Source: JADJNY01 sp046349615 (GTDB taxonomy: Bacteria > Planctomycetota > UBA1135 > GCA-002686595). Taken from it: a DNA stretch of 64,000 nucleotides. The notes below the pieces were generated by a model. That model was not told the origin of the DNA. It saw nothing but the letters and a program-made list of their open reading frames with translations, and made no database searches. The stretch spans positions 248,001 through 312,000 of the forward strand of contig JAXMBZ010000003.1 of assembly GCA_046349615.1 (NCBI GenBank), written 5' to 3'. Each line of letters starts with the position of its first letter. The first letter of the stretch is position 1. A program made the translations under genes and the position numbers. Shown in pieces: positions 48,581 through 57,784 of this stretch.

Positions 48581-51500
48581 GTGGACGCACCGCAGTCGTC
48601 CCCGCGCGCGACGCGTTCGCCGCTGCTCGAGTTCGTCACCGGCCGCCCCGTGGCCGTGTGCATGATCATGGTCGCGGTCGCCGTGTTCGGCTGGGTGTCG
48701 TTCACGAAGCTCCCCGTCGACCTGCTCCCCGACATCAGCTACCCGACGCTGACCGTGCGCACGTCGTGGAAGGGCGCCGCGCCCGAGGACGTCGAGGAGC
48801 GCGTGTCCGAGCGCATCCAGGAGACGCTCTCGACGCTCCCCCACCTCGTCCGCGCGACGTCCGTGTCGCGCGCGGAGACGAGCGACGTCGTGCTCGACTT
48901 CGAGTGGGGCACGCCGATGACGTACGCGGTGCAGGACGTGCGCGACAAGCTCGACGGCGTGTTCCTGCCGCAGGGCGCCGAGCGGCCGATCATCCTGCGC
49001 TACGACCCGAACCTCGACCCGATCCTGCGCATCGGCGTCACGCTCCCCGAGAAGAAGGGCGCGCTCGAGGAGCACGGCGCGAAGGCGCGCGAGAAGGAGC
49101 TCGTGCACCTGCGCTGGCTCGCCGAGGAGCGCATCAAGCGCGAGCTCGAGTCCATTCCAGGCCTCGCCGCCGTGCAGGTGCGCGGCGGACTCGAGGAGGA
49201 GATCCGCGTCCGCGTCGACCCGTTCAAGATGGCGGCGCAGAACCTCGACCCCGCGCTGCTCGCGCAGCGCCTCGCGCAGGAGAACGTGAACGCGTCGGGC
49301 GGGCTGATCCGCGAGGGCTCGACGGAGTACCTCGTCCGCACGCTCAACGAGTTCCGCGACGTCGACGAGATCGGCGAGCTCGCGATCGTGCGCCGCGGCA
49401 ACGCCGTCATCCGCGTCAAGGACGTCGCGACCGTCGAACGCACGCACGCCGAACGCCAGGTCGTCACGCGCGTCGACGGCCGCGAGGCGGTCGAGGTCGC
49501 GATCTTCCGAGAAGCGGGAGCGAACATCGTCGACCTCGCCGACCGCGTCCAAGAGCGAGTCTTCGGCACGAAGGCCCAACAGAAGTGGGCGAACGAGCAC
49601 GGCGGCGCAGGCGGGCAGGACGCAACGTTCGGCGAGCGTGAGCAGAGCGACTACCTCGCGTGGCGCCTGCGCGACGAGGCGAAGCTCGCGGTCCTCTCGG
49701 ACCAGTCGACCTTCATCCGCTCCGCGATCGACGACGTGAAGAGCGCCGGCTGGATGGGCGCGCTCCTCAGCGTGATCGTGATCTGGTTCGCGCTGCGGAA
49801 CCTGCCCTCGACGGTGATCATCGCGATCTCGATCCCGATGTCGGTGATCGTCACGTTCGCGCCGATGTACCTCTGGGGCGCCTCGCTCAACATCATGTCG
49901 CTCGGCGGCCTCGCGCTCGGCGTCGGCATGGTCGTCGACAACTCGATCGTCGTGCTCGAGTCGATCACGAGCTGCCGCGAGGAAGGCGACGACCTCGTCA
50001 CGGCGGCGATCCGCGGGACGAAGGAGGTCATGGGCGCCGTGACGGGCTCCACGCTGACGAGCGTCGCCGTCTTCGCCCCGATCGTGTTCGTGCACGGCGT
50101 CGCGGGCCGCATCTTCGGCGATCAGGCGCTGACCGTCGTGGGTTCGCTGCTCGTGTCGCTCGCCGTCGCGGTGCTCTTCATCCCGATGCTCGCGTCCCGG
50201 AAGTTCCTCGCCGGCGGCGCCCGCACCTCCGCGGCGACTCCGCCGCCGAAGCTCCGCGCGGGGCTCGCGTTCGAGGAGGATTCGAAGGTCCAGGACGCGC
50301 TCGTCGTCGCGGGACGCGCGGGCCTGCGGACGGCCGGCACCGCCGCGTTCCTCGGCGGCGGGCTGTTCGTCGTGCTCGGCAAGGCGATCGGCCTCGTGCT
50401 CCGGCCGCTGCACTTCGTGCACGACCGAGTGTGGGGCCGGATCGAGCGCGTCTACCCGCGGGTCCTCGCCGCGGCGCTCGATCGCGCGTGGCTCGTGGTC
50501 GTCGTCGCGATCGCGCTCTTCGCGTTCAGCCTGACGCGCGTGAAGGACCTCGGCCTCGACCTCCTGCCCGACGTCCACCAAGGCGAGTTCACGCTCCACG
50601 TCGGCCTCCCCGTCGGCACGCCGCTCGCGAGCACCGACGCCGTGCTCGCGGAGCTCGACCAGCGCGTGCGCGCGATCCCGGACGTCGAGTCGACCGCGCT
50701 CGTCGTCGGCGTCGAGCCCGACACGCTCTCGCGCGACATCGAGGGCAAGCACACGGCACGCCTCACGGTGCGCATGAAGACGAACTCGATCACGTTCGAG
50801 AACGAGGAGCGCGTGCTCGCGGCCGCGCGCGACCTCGTCGCCGCGCATCCGTCCGTGCGCTCGATCGAGGTGACGCGCGCGACGCCGTTCGAGATCGAGG
50901 CGCCGATCGTCGTCGAGGTGCTCGGGTACGACCTCGAGAAGATCAAGGACGTCGCGCGCGAGGTCGAGAGCCACCTCGCGCGCGTCCCCGGCCTCGCCGA
51001 CGTGCGCACGACGATCCGTCCGGGCCATCCCGAGGTGCGCATCACCTTCGACCGCGACAAGACGCTCGAGTACGGGCTCGACCTCAACGCCATCTCGACG
51101 CTCGTGCGCGACCAGGTGCTCGGCAACGTCAGCACGCGCTTCAACCAAGGCGACCAGCGCATCGACGTGCGCGTGCTCGGCGACGAGATCGAGCTCTCGA
51201 CGCTCCAGCGCGTGCTCGACCTCGTCGTCAACCCCACGTCGCCGACGCCTGTGCCGCTCTCCGCCGTGGCCTCCGCCGACACGGTCGAGGGCCCGGCCGA
51301 GATCCGGCGCGCCGGCAACACGCGCGCGATCCTCGTCACCGCGGCGACGGCCGGCGTCGACCTCGGCGGGTCGAGCGATGCCGTCGAGGAGGAGCTCCGC
51401 TCCCTGCGCACGCCCGACGACGTCGTCGTGCAGCTCGGCGGCCAGAAGCGCGAGATGGACGAGGCGCAGAGCTCGATGCGCTTCGCGCTCCTGCTCGCGC

Positions 51501-52021
51501 TGTTCCTCGTCTACGCGGTCATGGCCGCGCAGTTCGAGTCGCTGCTCCAGCCGTTGATCATCCTCGTCACCGTGCCGCTCGCGACGGTCGGCGTCGTGCT
51601 CGTCAACGACGCACTCGGGATCCCGCTCTCGGTGGTCGTGTTCATCGGCTTGATCCTGCTCGCGGGCATCGTCGTGAACAACGCGATCGTGCTCGTCGAC
51701 CGCGTCAACCAGACGCGCGCGCGCGGCCTCACCGTGCGCGACGCGCTGCTCGAGGCGGCCGCGACGCGCCTCCGTCCCATCTACATGACGACGGCGACGA
51801 CGGTGCTCGGCCTGCTCCCGATGACGGGTTGGCTCGAGTGGATCCCGGGCGTCGGCGCGTTCGGCTCGGGCCAGGGCGCGGAGCTGCGCGTGCCGATGGC
51901 GGTCACGGTGTGCGCCGGGCTCACGAGCTCCACGCTGCTCACGCTGATCGTGATCCCGTGCGTCTACCGCCTCGTGTATCGGAGGAGCGATGCGGCGCGC
52001 GGACCGGAGGCGGCGGCGTGA
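48581..52021 (+). CDS. RND efflux permease (AcrB/HAE-like), first of two
   Basis: 1146 aa from GTG 48581, 3 bp after the adaptor stop. The N-terminus (LEFVTGRPVAVCMIMVAVAV; LPVDLLPDISYPTLTVRT) is typical for RND transporters. The helix-4 motif is GVGMVVDNSIVVLESI (Asp-Asn in place of the Asp-Asp of AcrB), and LVYAVMAAQFESLLQPLIIL and GIVVNNAIVLVDRVNQTRAR mark the second half. Between the halves about 85 extra residues carry a hydrophobic stretch (AAFLGGGLFVVLGKAIGLVL). It pumps drugs, metals, lipids or metabolites using proton entry. It may form a heteromeric pump with the next gene, as MdtBC does (inference). Confidence 0.9.
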   Translation: MDAPQSSPRATRSPLLEFVTGRPVAVCMIMVAVAVFGWVSFTKLPVDLLPDISYPTLTVRTSWKGAAPEDVEERVSERIQETLSTLPHLVRATSVSRAETSDVVLDFEWGTPMTYAVQDVRDKLDGVFLPQGAERPIILRYDPNLDPILRIGVTLPEKKGALEEHGAKAREKELVHLRWLAEERIKRELESIPGLAAVQVRGGLEEEIRVRVDPFKMAAQNLDPALLAQRLAQENVNASGGLIREGSTEYLVRTLNEFRDVDEIGELAIVRRGNAVIRVKDVATVERTHAERQVVTRVDGREAVEVAIFREAGANIVDLADRVQERVFGTKAQQKWANEHGGAGGQDATFGEREQSDYLAWRLRDEAKLAVLSDQSTFIRSAIDDVKSAGWMGALLSVIVIWFALRNLPSTVIIAISIPMSVIVTFAPMYLWGASLNIMSLGGLALGVGMVVDNSIVVLESITSCREEGDDLVTAAIRGTKEVMGAVTGSTLTSVAVFAPIVFVHGVAGRIFGDQALTVVGSLLVSLAVAVLFIPMLASRKFLAGGARTSAATPPPKLRAGLAFEEDSKVQDALVVAGRAGLRTAGTAAFLGGGLFVVLGKAIGLVLRPLHFVHDRVWGRIERVYPRVLAAALDRAWLVVVVAIALFAFSLTRVKDLGLDLLPDVHQGEFTLHVGLPVGTPLASTDAVLAELDQRVRAIPDVESTALVVGVEPDTLSRDIEGKHTARLTVRMKTNSITFENEERVLAAARDLVAAHPSVRSIEVTRATPFEIEAPIVVEVLGYDLEKIKDVAREVESHLARVPGLADVRTTIRPGHPEVRITFDRDKTLEYGLDLNAISTLVRDQVLGNVSTRFNQGDQRIDVRVLGDEIELSTLQRVLDLVVNPTSPTPVPLSAVASADTVEGPAEIRRAGNTRAILVTAATAGVDLGGSSDAVEEELRSLRTPDDVVVQLGGQKREMDEAQSSMRFALLLALFLVYAVMAAQFESLLQPLIILVTVPLATVGVVLVNDALGIPLSVVVFIGLILLAGIVVNNAIVLVDRVNQTRARGLTVRDALLEAAATRLRPIYMTTATTVLGLLPMTGWLEWIPGVGAFGSGQGAELRVPMAVTVCAGLTSSTLLTLIVIPCVYRLVYRRSDAARGPEAAA

Positions 52022-55000
52022 GCATCGACCGGAGTCGACATCCGTTCGTCGCCGCGATCGTGCGGCGGCCGATCCTGCTCGGAACGCTGTTCACGACGCT
52101 GCTCGTGATCGGGCTCATCGCGTGGGCGCGCATCCCGATCCAGATGATGCCCGACGGCATCGTCAGCCCGGGTCTCCAGGTCTTCGTGTCGAACGCGGGT
52201 GCGAGCGCGCAGGAGAACGAGGAGCGCGTCGCGCGCGTGCTGGAAGAGGAGCTCCGCACGCTCCCCTCCGTGAAGGAGATCTCGAGCCAATCGCGCGCCG
52301 ACGACGTCGGGATCTTCGTCGAGTTCGACACGGCCCTCGACATGAACTTCGCGAAGGCCGAGGTGCGCGATCGCATCGAGCGCGCGCGACCGAAGCTCCC
52401 CGACACGGTGCAGGACGTCGGGATCTTCTCGTGGAGCCAGAGCGACCTCCCGATCATGTTCTTCGCGCTGAAGCACCCGGGCGACTCGCCGCGCACGGAC
52501 TTCCTCGTCGAGAACGTGATCCAGCGCCGACTCGAGGCCGTCGACGGCGTCGGCAAGGTCGAGGCATGGGGACTGCTCGAGGACTCGCTGCGCATCCTGC
52601 TCGACGAGGACAAGGTCCGCGCGGCGAACCTCGATCTCGGCGCGCTGATCCGCCGATTGCGGTCGGACAACTTCTCGCTCTCGCTCGGCGAGGTCGAGGA
52701 CGGCGGGCGCCGGCTCCTCCTGCGCGCCGACATGCGCTTCAAGGCGCGCGAGGAGATCGAGCGCTACCCGGTCGGGAACGGGCTGGTGCTCGCGGACATC
52801 GCGCACGTCGAGGCCGTGAAGAGCGTGCGCGAGTCGCTCTTCCGCATCGACGGCGAGTACGCGTACTTCGTCGAAGTCCGGAAGGACGCGCAGGCGAACA
52901 TCGTCGAGACGTGCAAGCGCTTGAAGCGGGAGCTCGTCGAGCTCGAGGAGCGCCCGGAACTCGCCGGCCAGTTCCACTTCCTCCCCATCTTCGACCAAGG
53001 CCAGTTCATCCAGAACTCGCTCGACCAGCTGATGGACAGCGCGTGGGAGGGCGGCCTGCTCGCCGTCGTCGTGCTGTTCCTCTTCCTGTGGCGCTTCCGC
53101 CAGACGCTGCTCGTCGCGCTCTCGATCCCGGTGTCGGTCGTGCTCGCGATCGCCTGGTGCTACTTCACGGGCCGTTCGTTCAACGTGCTGACGATGACGG
53201 GCATCACGCTCGCGCTCGGCATGCTCGTCGACAACGCGATCGTCGTCATCGAGAACATCACGCGCCTCAAGGCCGACGGAATGCCGAGCCGCGAGGCCGT
53301 CGTGCGTGGGACGGGCGAGGTCGGGCTCGCGGTGCTCCTCTCGACGCTGACGACCGTCGTGGTGTTCCTGCCGATGATCTTCATGACGCAGAACCCGATC
53401 CTGCGGCTGATGTTCGGGGAACTCGGCCTGCCGCTCTGCGTCTCGCTCCTGATCAGCCTGCTCGTCGCGCTCGTCTTCATGCCGGTCGCGGCGGGCTGGT
53501 CGATCGAGGCACGACCTGCGTGGCTCGAGCGCGTCGGGCGGCCGCTCGCGCGCATCGGAGCGCTTCCGGCGCGCGCCGGTGAACGCGCCCTCGCACTCGG
53601 ACGAAGCGCATGGGGCGCCGGTCGCCGGGTCGCGTGGCGCGTCGTCCACGCGCTGCTCGAGGTCGTGTTCCGCCTGCGCTGGGTGCTCGCGCTCGGCATG
53701 ATCGCGCTCGCGGGGTGGCGGGCGTGGAACGCGCGGAGCTGGACGCAGGAACTCGGCGGGCTGCGCTCTCCGGGGATGCTCGCCGTCGAGGGGAACCCGC
53801 TCGAATCCGTGTACCTCGGCGGGCTCGCCGCGGCGACGGTCCTCGGCGTGCTCGCGCTCGTCTGGCGCGTGCCGCGCATCCGGCGCCGCATCGCGGTGCC
53901 GCCCGAAGACACGCGCGAAGCGCGCGAACCCGGCACGGATGCGTCGATCGTCGGCATGATCGTGCGCGCGAACCACCGCCTGGTCGAGTGGAGCCTCGCG
54001 CACCGCCTCGCCGCGACCGGCGCCGCGTTCGCGTGCTTCCTCTCCGTCCTGTGGCCGATCTCGAAGACGCAGGTCGCCGCGTTCGGCGAGGAAGACAGCA
54101 AGACGCAGATGCGCGTCTACGTCGACCTCGAGGACAACTTCACCCTCGCGCAGGCGAGCGACGAGATGGCGCACTACGAGCGCTTCCTCGAGTCGAAGCG
54201 CGCGGAGTACGGCGTGTCCCGCATCGGCGCGCGTTTCTCGCGCACGGGCGGCTCGCTGCGCCTCTTCTGGAGCGGTCCGCAGAAGAAGGAGCTCCTCGAC
54301 CACGTGCTCGCGGACCTGCACACGAACCTCCCACGCCTGCCCGGGCACAAGCTCCGCTTCCTCGACGACGTCCAGGCGGGCGACACGCGCAATCGCAACA
54401 TCGCGACGTTCGCGCTGCGCGGACCGGACTCGGAGGTGCTCGCGCGCCTCGGCGCCGACGCCGTGAGGATCCTCGAGCGCGTCCCCGGCCTCACGAGCGT
54501 CGTCTCGCCCCTCGAGGACGCGCCGCCGCAGGTGCAGCTCTCGTTCGACTCCGACATCGCGCAGAAGCTCAACGTCACGCCGCGCGTCGCGCAGGAGAAC
54601 GTCGCGTGGGCGCTCCGCGGCGCGCAGCTCCCGCGCTTCCACGAGCCGGGGCGCGAGGTCCCGCTGATCATGGAGTACGACGAGACCGAGGCCGCGGGGC
54701 TCGACACGCTGCGCGACCTCGAGATCTGGAACGGCTCGAGCGTCGTCCCGCTGTCGTCCGTCGCGCACCTCGAGTTCGGCCGCGGCGCGCGCACGATCTG
54801 GCGCGAGAACGGCCAGGCGACGTTCACGATCCAGGCGCGCGTCGACAACTCCGCGCGGCAGAAGGAGCTCACCGACGCGGGCTACGAGGCGCTCGCGGCG
54901 CTCGAGCTCCCCCGCGGCTACTCGTTCGCGCGCGAGGACTCGGCGGCGGCACGCCAGGAGGCGGAGCTCTCGGAGCTCAAGTCCGCGGGACTCCTGTCGG

Positions 55001-55563
55001 TCGTGCTCGTGTTCCTCATCATGGGGATCCTGTTCGAGTCGTTCCTGCTGCCGATCTCGGTGCTCTTCACGATCCCCTACGCGGTCGTGGGCTCGTACTG
55101 GAGCCTCTACCTCACGCACACGACGATGGACTCGGTCGGCTGGATCGGGATCATCATCTTGGTGGGCGTGGTCGTGAACAACGGGATCGTGCTCATCGAC
55201 CGCGTGCACGAGTTGCGCCGACAAGGTTGGGAGCGCACGCCCGCGGTGCTCGAGGGCTGCAGGAACCGGGTGCGCCCGATCCTGATGACGGCGCTGACGA
55301 GCGTGATCGGCTTGTGGCCGATGGCCGTCACCGAACCGCCCGGAGAGAGCATCGACTTCCGCGCGCTCGCGACGTGCGTCGGCGGCGGGCTCACCATCTC
55401 GACGTTCTTCACGCTGTGGGTCGTGCCGCTCGCGTACACGGTGCTCGACGACCTCGCGACCGTGCTCCGCGGCCAATTCGCGTGGAGCTTGCGGCGGCGC
55501 GGCGGCGCACTCTCGCCCGCAGCGGGCCCGCGCGCGCCGACGGCGGAGGTCGAAGGCGCCTGA
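52018..55563 (+). CDS. RND efflux permease (AcrB/HAE-like), second of two
   Basis: 1181 aa from GTG 52018, overlapping the preceding gene's stop (GTGA). LGMLVDNAIVVIENITRLKA (helix 4), FMPVAAGWSI at the end of the first half, and GVVVNNGIVLIDRVHELRRQ (helix 10/11 region) identify it. Between the halves about 170 residues (roughly 490-660) hold two additional hydrophobic stretches (VLALGMIALAGWRAW; YLGGLAAATVLGVLALVWRV), an insertion not found in usual RND pumps. Its sequence is clearly different from the first permease, so the pair is not a recent duplication. Confidence 0.9.
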   Translation: MSIDRSRHPFVAAIVRRPILLGTLFTTLLVIGLIAWARIPIQMMPDGIVSPGLQVFVSNAGASAQENEERVARVLEEELRTLPSVKEISSQSRADDVGIFVEFDTALDMNFAKAEVRDRIERARPKLPDTVQDVGIFSWSQSDLPIMFFALKHPGDSPRTDFLVENVIQRRLEAVDGVGKVEAWGLLEDSLRILLDEDKVRAANLDLGALIRRLRSDNFSLSLGEVEDGGRRLLLRADMRFKAREEIERYPVGNGLVLADIAHVEAVKSVRESLFRIDGEYAYFVEVRKDAQANIVETCKRLKRELVELEERPELAGQFHFLPIFDQGQFIQNSLDQLMDSAWEGGLLAVVVLFLFLWRFRQTLLVALSIPVSVVLAIAWCYFTGRSFNVLTMTGITLALGMLVDNAIVVIENITRLKADGMPSREAVVRGTGEVGLAVLLSTLTTVVVFLPMIFMTQNPILRLMFGELGLPLCVSLLISLLVALVFMPVAAGWSIEARPAWLERVGRPLARIGALPARAGERALALGRSAWGAGRRVAWRVVHALLEVVFRLRWVLALGMIALAGWRAWNARSWTQELGGLRSPGMLAVEGNPLESVYLGGLAAATVLGVLALVWRVPRIRRRIAVPPEDTREAREPGTDASIVGMIVRANHRLVEWSLAHRLAATGAAFACFLSVLWPISKTQVAAFGEEDSKTQMRVYVDLEDNFTLAQASDEMAHYERFLESKRAEYGVSRIGARFSRTGGSLRLFWSGPQKKELLDHVLADLHTNLPRLPGHKLRFLDDVQAGDTRNRNIATFALRGPDSEVLARLGADAVRILERVPGLTSVVSPLEDAPPQVQLSFDSDIAQKLNVTPRVAQENVAWALRGAQLPRFHEPGREVPLIMEYDETEAAGLDTLRDLEIWNGSSVVPLSSVAHLEFGRGARTIWRENGQATFTIQARVDNSARQKELTDAGYEALAALELPRGYSFAREDSAAARQEAELSELKSAGLLSVVLVFLIMGILFESFLLPISVLFTIPYAVVGSYWSLYLTHTTMDSVGWIGIIILVGVVVNNGIVLIDRVHELRRQGWERTPAVLEGCRNRVRPILMTALTSVIGLWPMAVTEPPGESIDFRALATCVGGGLTISTFFTLWVVPLAYTVLDDLATVLRGQFAWSLRRRGGALSPAAGPRAPTAEVEGA

Positions 55564-55569
55564 CGCGCG

Positions 55570-56571
55570 CTACTTCGCGTTCGTGCGCGACAGCGCCTCG
55601 AGGAACTTCACGAGCCGCTCCGCCTCGACGTCGGTGAGCTCGAGCTTCTCGACGTCCGCGTCGAGGTTCGCGTGCGCGTTCCCGCCGCGGCGATAGAACT
55701 CGACGACGTCCTTCAACGTCGCGACGCTCCCGTCGTGCATGTACGGCGCGCTGAGCGCGACGCCGCGCAAGGTCGGCGTCTTGAACTTCCCCTGGTCCTT
55801 CGGGTCCTTCGTGATCGCGGCGCGTCCCGCCTCCGCGACGCCGTCCTTCACGCCGATGCCCGTCGCGTGGAACGACTCATCGGTGAAGTTCGGGCCGGAG
55901 TGGCAACGCCAGCAGCCGCCTTTCGACTCGTAGACCCACAGCCCCGTGCGCTCCTCCTCGGTGAGCGCCGCGGCGTCGCCCGCCTGGAACCGATCGACCG
56001 GCGTGTCGCCGTGCCACAGCGTGCGCACGAAGCTCGCGAGCGCCGACGCGAGCCGCTCGCGCGTCGGCGCGCCGCCGAACGCTCGCTCGAACCGCGCGCC
56101 CCAGCCGGCGTCCTTCGCGAGGCGCGCGAGCAGGACGTCGAGGTCCGAGCCCATCTCGTCGGGGTTCTCGATCGGCTGCAGCACCTGATCCTCGAGCGTG
56201 GCCGCGCGTCCGTCCCAGAAGAACGACGCGCCGAGCGCGCGGTTCACGAGCGCGGGCGCGTTGCGCGTCGTGCGATGCCCGCGCACGCCGCGCGACGTCG
56301 GCTCGACGTCCGCGAACGCGTGGTCGGGGTGGTGGCAGCTCGCGCACGACACCGTGCCGTCGACGGAGAGCTCGCCCGCGAAGAAGAGCGCGCGCCCGAG
56401 TTCGACGACCTTCGCGTCCGGGGTCGACGGCGGCTGCGCGTCCTTCTCGAGCACGCCGTAGGGCGGAGCGAGCGGGAGCTCCTTCGGCAGCGTGTCGTGC
56501 GGCAGCTCCGCCGCGAAAACGCCGAGCACGACGGCGGTTGCGAACCAGGCGAACGAGTCCGGGCGGTGCAT
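55570..56571 (-). CDS. Di-haem cytochrome c peroxidase (CCP/MauG family)
   Basis: 333 aa with a secretion signal (FAWFATAVVLGVFAAELP) from ATG 56571; an ATG ten codons upstream is the alternative. Two haem-binding motifs are present: CASCHHPDHAF (about 90-100) and CWRCHSGPNFTDESFHATGI. RNAPALVNRALGASFFWDGR and FKTPTLRGVALSAPYMHDGS are family signatures. It reduces hydrogen peroxide in the periplasm with electrons from small c-type cytochromes or copper proteins. The gene converges with the RND operon (6-bp gap) and diverges from ribH. Confidence 0.93.
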   Translation of the reverse strand: MHRPDSFAWFATAVVLGVFAAELPHDTLPKELPLAPPYGVLEKDAQPPSTPDAKVVELGRALFFAGELSVDGTVSCASCHHPDHAFADVEPTSRGVRGHRTTRNAPALVNRALGASFFWDGRAATLEDQVLQPIENPDEMGSDLDVLLARLAKDAGWGARFERAFGGAPTRERLASALASFVRTLWHGDTPVDRFQAGDAAALTEEERTGLWVYESKGGCWRCHSGPNFTDESFHATGIGVKDGVAEAGRAAITKDPKDQGKFKTPTLRGVALSAPYMHDGSVATLKDVVEFYRRGGNAHANLDADVEKLELTDVEAERLVKFLEALSRTNAK

Positions 56572-56720
56572 CGTACGCCCCAAGGTCGCACCTCGGGCCA
56601 TGGAACGGAAGCACGCGCGGGGAACGGGACGGTGGGTCGCCCCGACCCCCGCCGCCCGGCCGCATCGCGCGGTCGTTCTGCGGCGTTCGTTCCCGGAGTG
56701 GACGCGCGCGCGCGCGCCGC

Positions 56721-56726
56721 TAGACT
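56721..56726 (+). promoter_or_regulatory. Possible -10 (TAGACT) for ribH-nusB-ftsY
   Basis: TAGACT 60 bp before ATG 56786, in the context GCTAGACTTCTC. TGGACG (56699-56704) lies 16 bp upstream as a 4-of-6 match to TTGACA. The leader would be about 52 bases. No FMN riboswitch elements were recognised. Confidence 0.4.
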
Positions 56727-56785
56727 TCTCTGCCCTCGTTCGGCGGAGCGCCGCCGCGCCCCCGCGATCCCCGATCCTTCTCCCC

Positions 56786-57286
56786 ATGGTCCTCGAAGAG
56801 AACCGCCGCTCCCACGCGAGCGCCCTCCGCGCCCGGCCCGACTCGCGCTTCGCCATCGTCGTGTCGCGCTGGCACGAGGAGCTCACGGGGGCGATGCTCG
56901 CCTCCGCGCAGGACGAGCTCCTCGCCGCGGGTGTCCGGCCGGGGAACCTGCACGTGGTCTGGGTCCCGGGCTCGTTCGAGCTCCCGATCGTCGCCGCACG
57001 CGCCGCCGCGCACGCGGACTCGGTGCTCGCCTTCGGCGTCGTGATCCAAGGCGAGACGCAGCACGATCACTGGGTCGCGCACGGCGCCGTCACGGGTCTC
57101 CTGCTCGCGAGCCTGCAGAACGAGACGCCGATCCACCTCGGCGTGCTGACGTGCCACACCCTGGAACAAGCCCGCGCCCGCGCGCTTCCGCCCTCGAAGG
57201 GCGGCGAGCAGGACAAGGGGCGCGCGGTCGCGCGCGCTGGGATCGAAACGCTCGCGGCGCTCGACGAGATCGACGATTGGGATTGA
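56786..57286 (+). CDS. ribH: 6,7-dimethyl-8-ribityllumazine synthase
   Basis: 166 aa, normal size. RibH joins 5-amino-6-ribitylaminouracil and dihydroxybutanone phosphate to make lumazine, the last riboflavin precursor. VVWVPGSFELPIVAARAAAH, FGVVIQGETQHDHWVAHGAV (active-site His region) and TPIHLGVLTCHTLEQARAR are the family signatures. It probably assembles into the 60-mer or pentamer capsid typical for the family. It is followed by nusB after 4 bp, the standard ribH-nusB order. The remaining rib genes are not here. Confidence 0.95.
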   Translation: MVLEENRRSHASALRARPDSRFAIVVSRWHEELTGAMLASAQDELLAAGVRPGNLHVVWVPGSFELPIVAARAAAHADSVLAFGVVIQGETQHDHWVAHGAVTGLLLASLQNETPIHLGVLTCHTLEQARARALPPSKGGEQDKGRAVARAGIETLAALDEIDDWD

Positions 57287-57290
57287 CGCC

Positions 57291-57782
57291 TTGAAGAAAC
57301 GCACACGTTCACGCGAGCTCGCGCTCCAATTCCTCTACCAGCTCGACCTCCGCGGCGACGAGCTGATGGCCGAGTCGAAGGACTGGGTCCGCGGCGAGGA
57401 GCGCGACGACGAGACGCAGAAGTTCGCGCTGCGCCTGATCGAGGGCACGTTCGAGCACTGGGACGAGATCGATTCGTCGATCCAGTCGGTCGCGCAGAAC
57501 TGGAACATCTCGCGCATGGCGGTCGTCGACCGCAACGTGCTCCGGCTCGCGACGTACGAGCTCCTCCACTGCAAGGACATCCCGCCGAAGGTCGCGATCA
57601 ACGAGGCGATCGAGCTCGGCAAGCGCTACTCGACGTCGAACTCGGGCGCGTTCATCAACGGGATCCTCGACAAGATCATGAACCGCACGCGGCCCGAGAA
57701 GGACGCGAAGGCCGCGGCCAAGGCGGCGGCGGGCGCGACCCCCGAGCCGCAGGGCGAGATCGACGATCCGAGCGAGGATTGA
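57291..57782 (+). CDS. nusB: Transcription antitermination factor NusB
   Basis: 163 aa from TTG 57291 (no ATG or GTG fits the conserved start KKRTRSRELALQFLYQLDL). WNISRMAVVDRNVLRLATYE and INEAIELGKRYSTSNSGAFINGILDKI are typical. NusB binds the boxA RNA with NusE (S10) and supports rRNA antitermination. A Lys/Ala/Glu-rich tail of about 25 residues extends past the fold. The stop overlaps or closely precedes ftsY, and a TTG-started ftsY frame overlapping the stop is possible. Confidence 0.93.
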   Translation: MKKRTRSRELALQFLYQLDLRGDELMAESKDWVRGEERDDETQKFALRLIEGTFEHWDEIDSSIQSVAQNWNISRMAVVDRNVLRLATYELLHCKDIPPKVAINEAIELGKRYSTSNSGAFINGILDKIMNRTRPEKDAKAAAKAAAGATPEPQGEIDDPSED

Positions 57783-57784
57783 CC

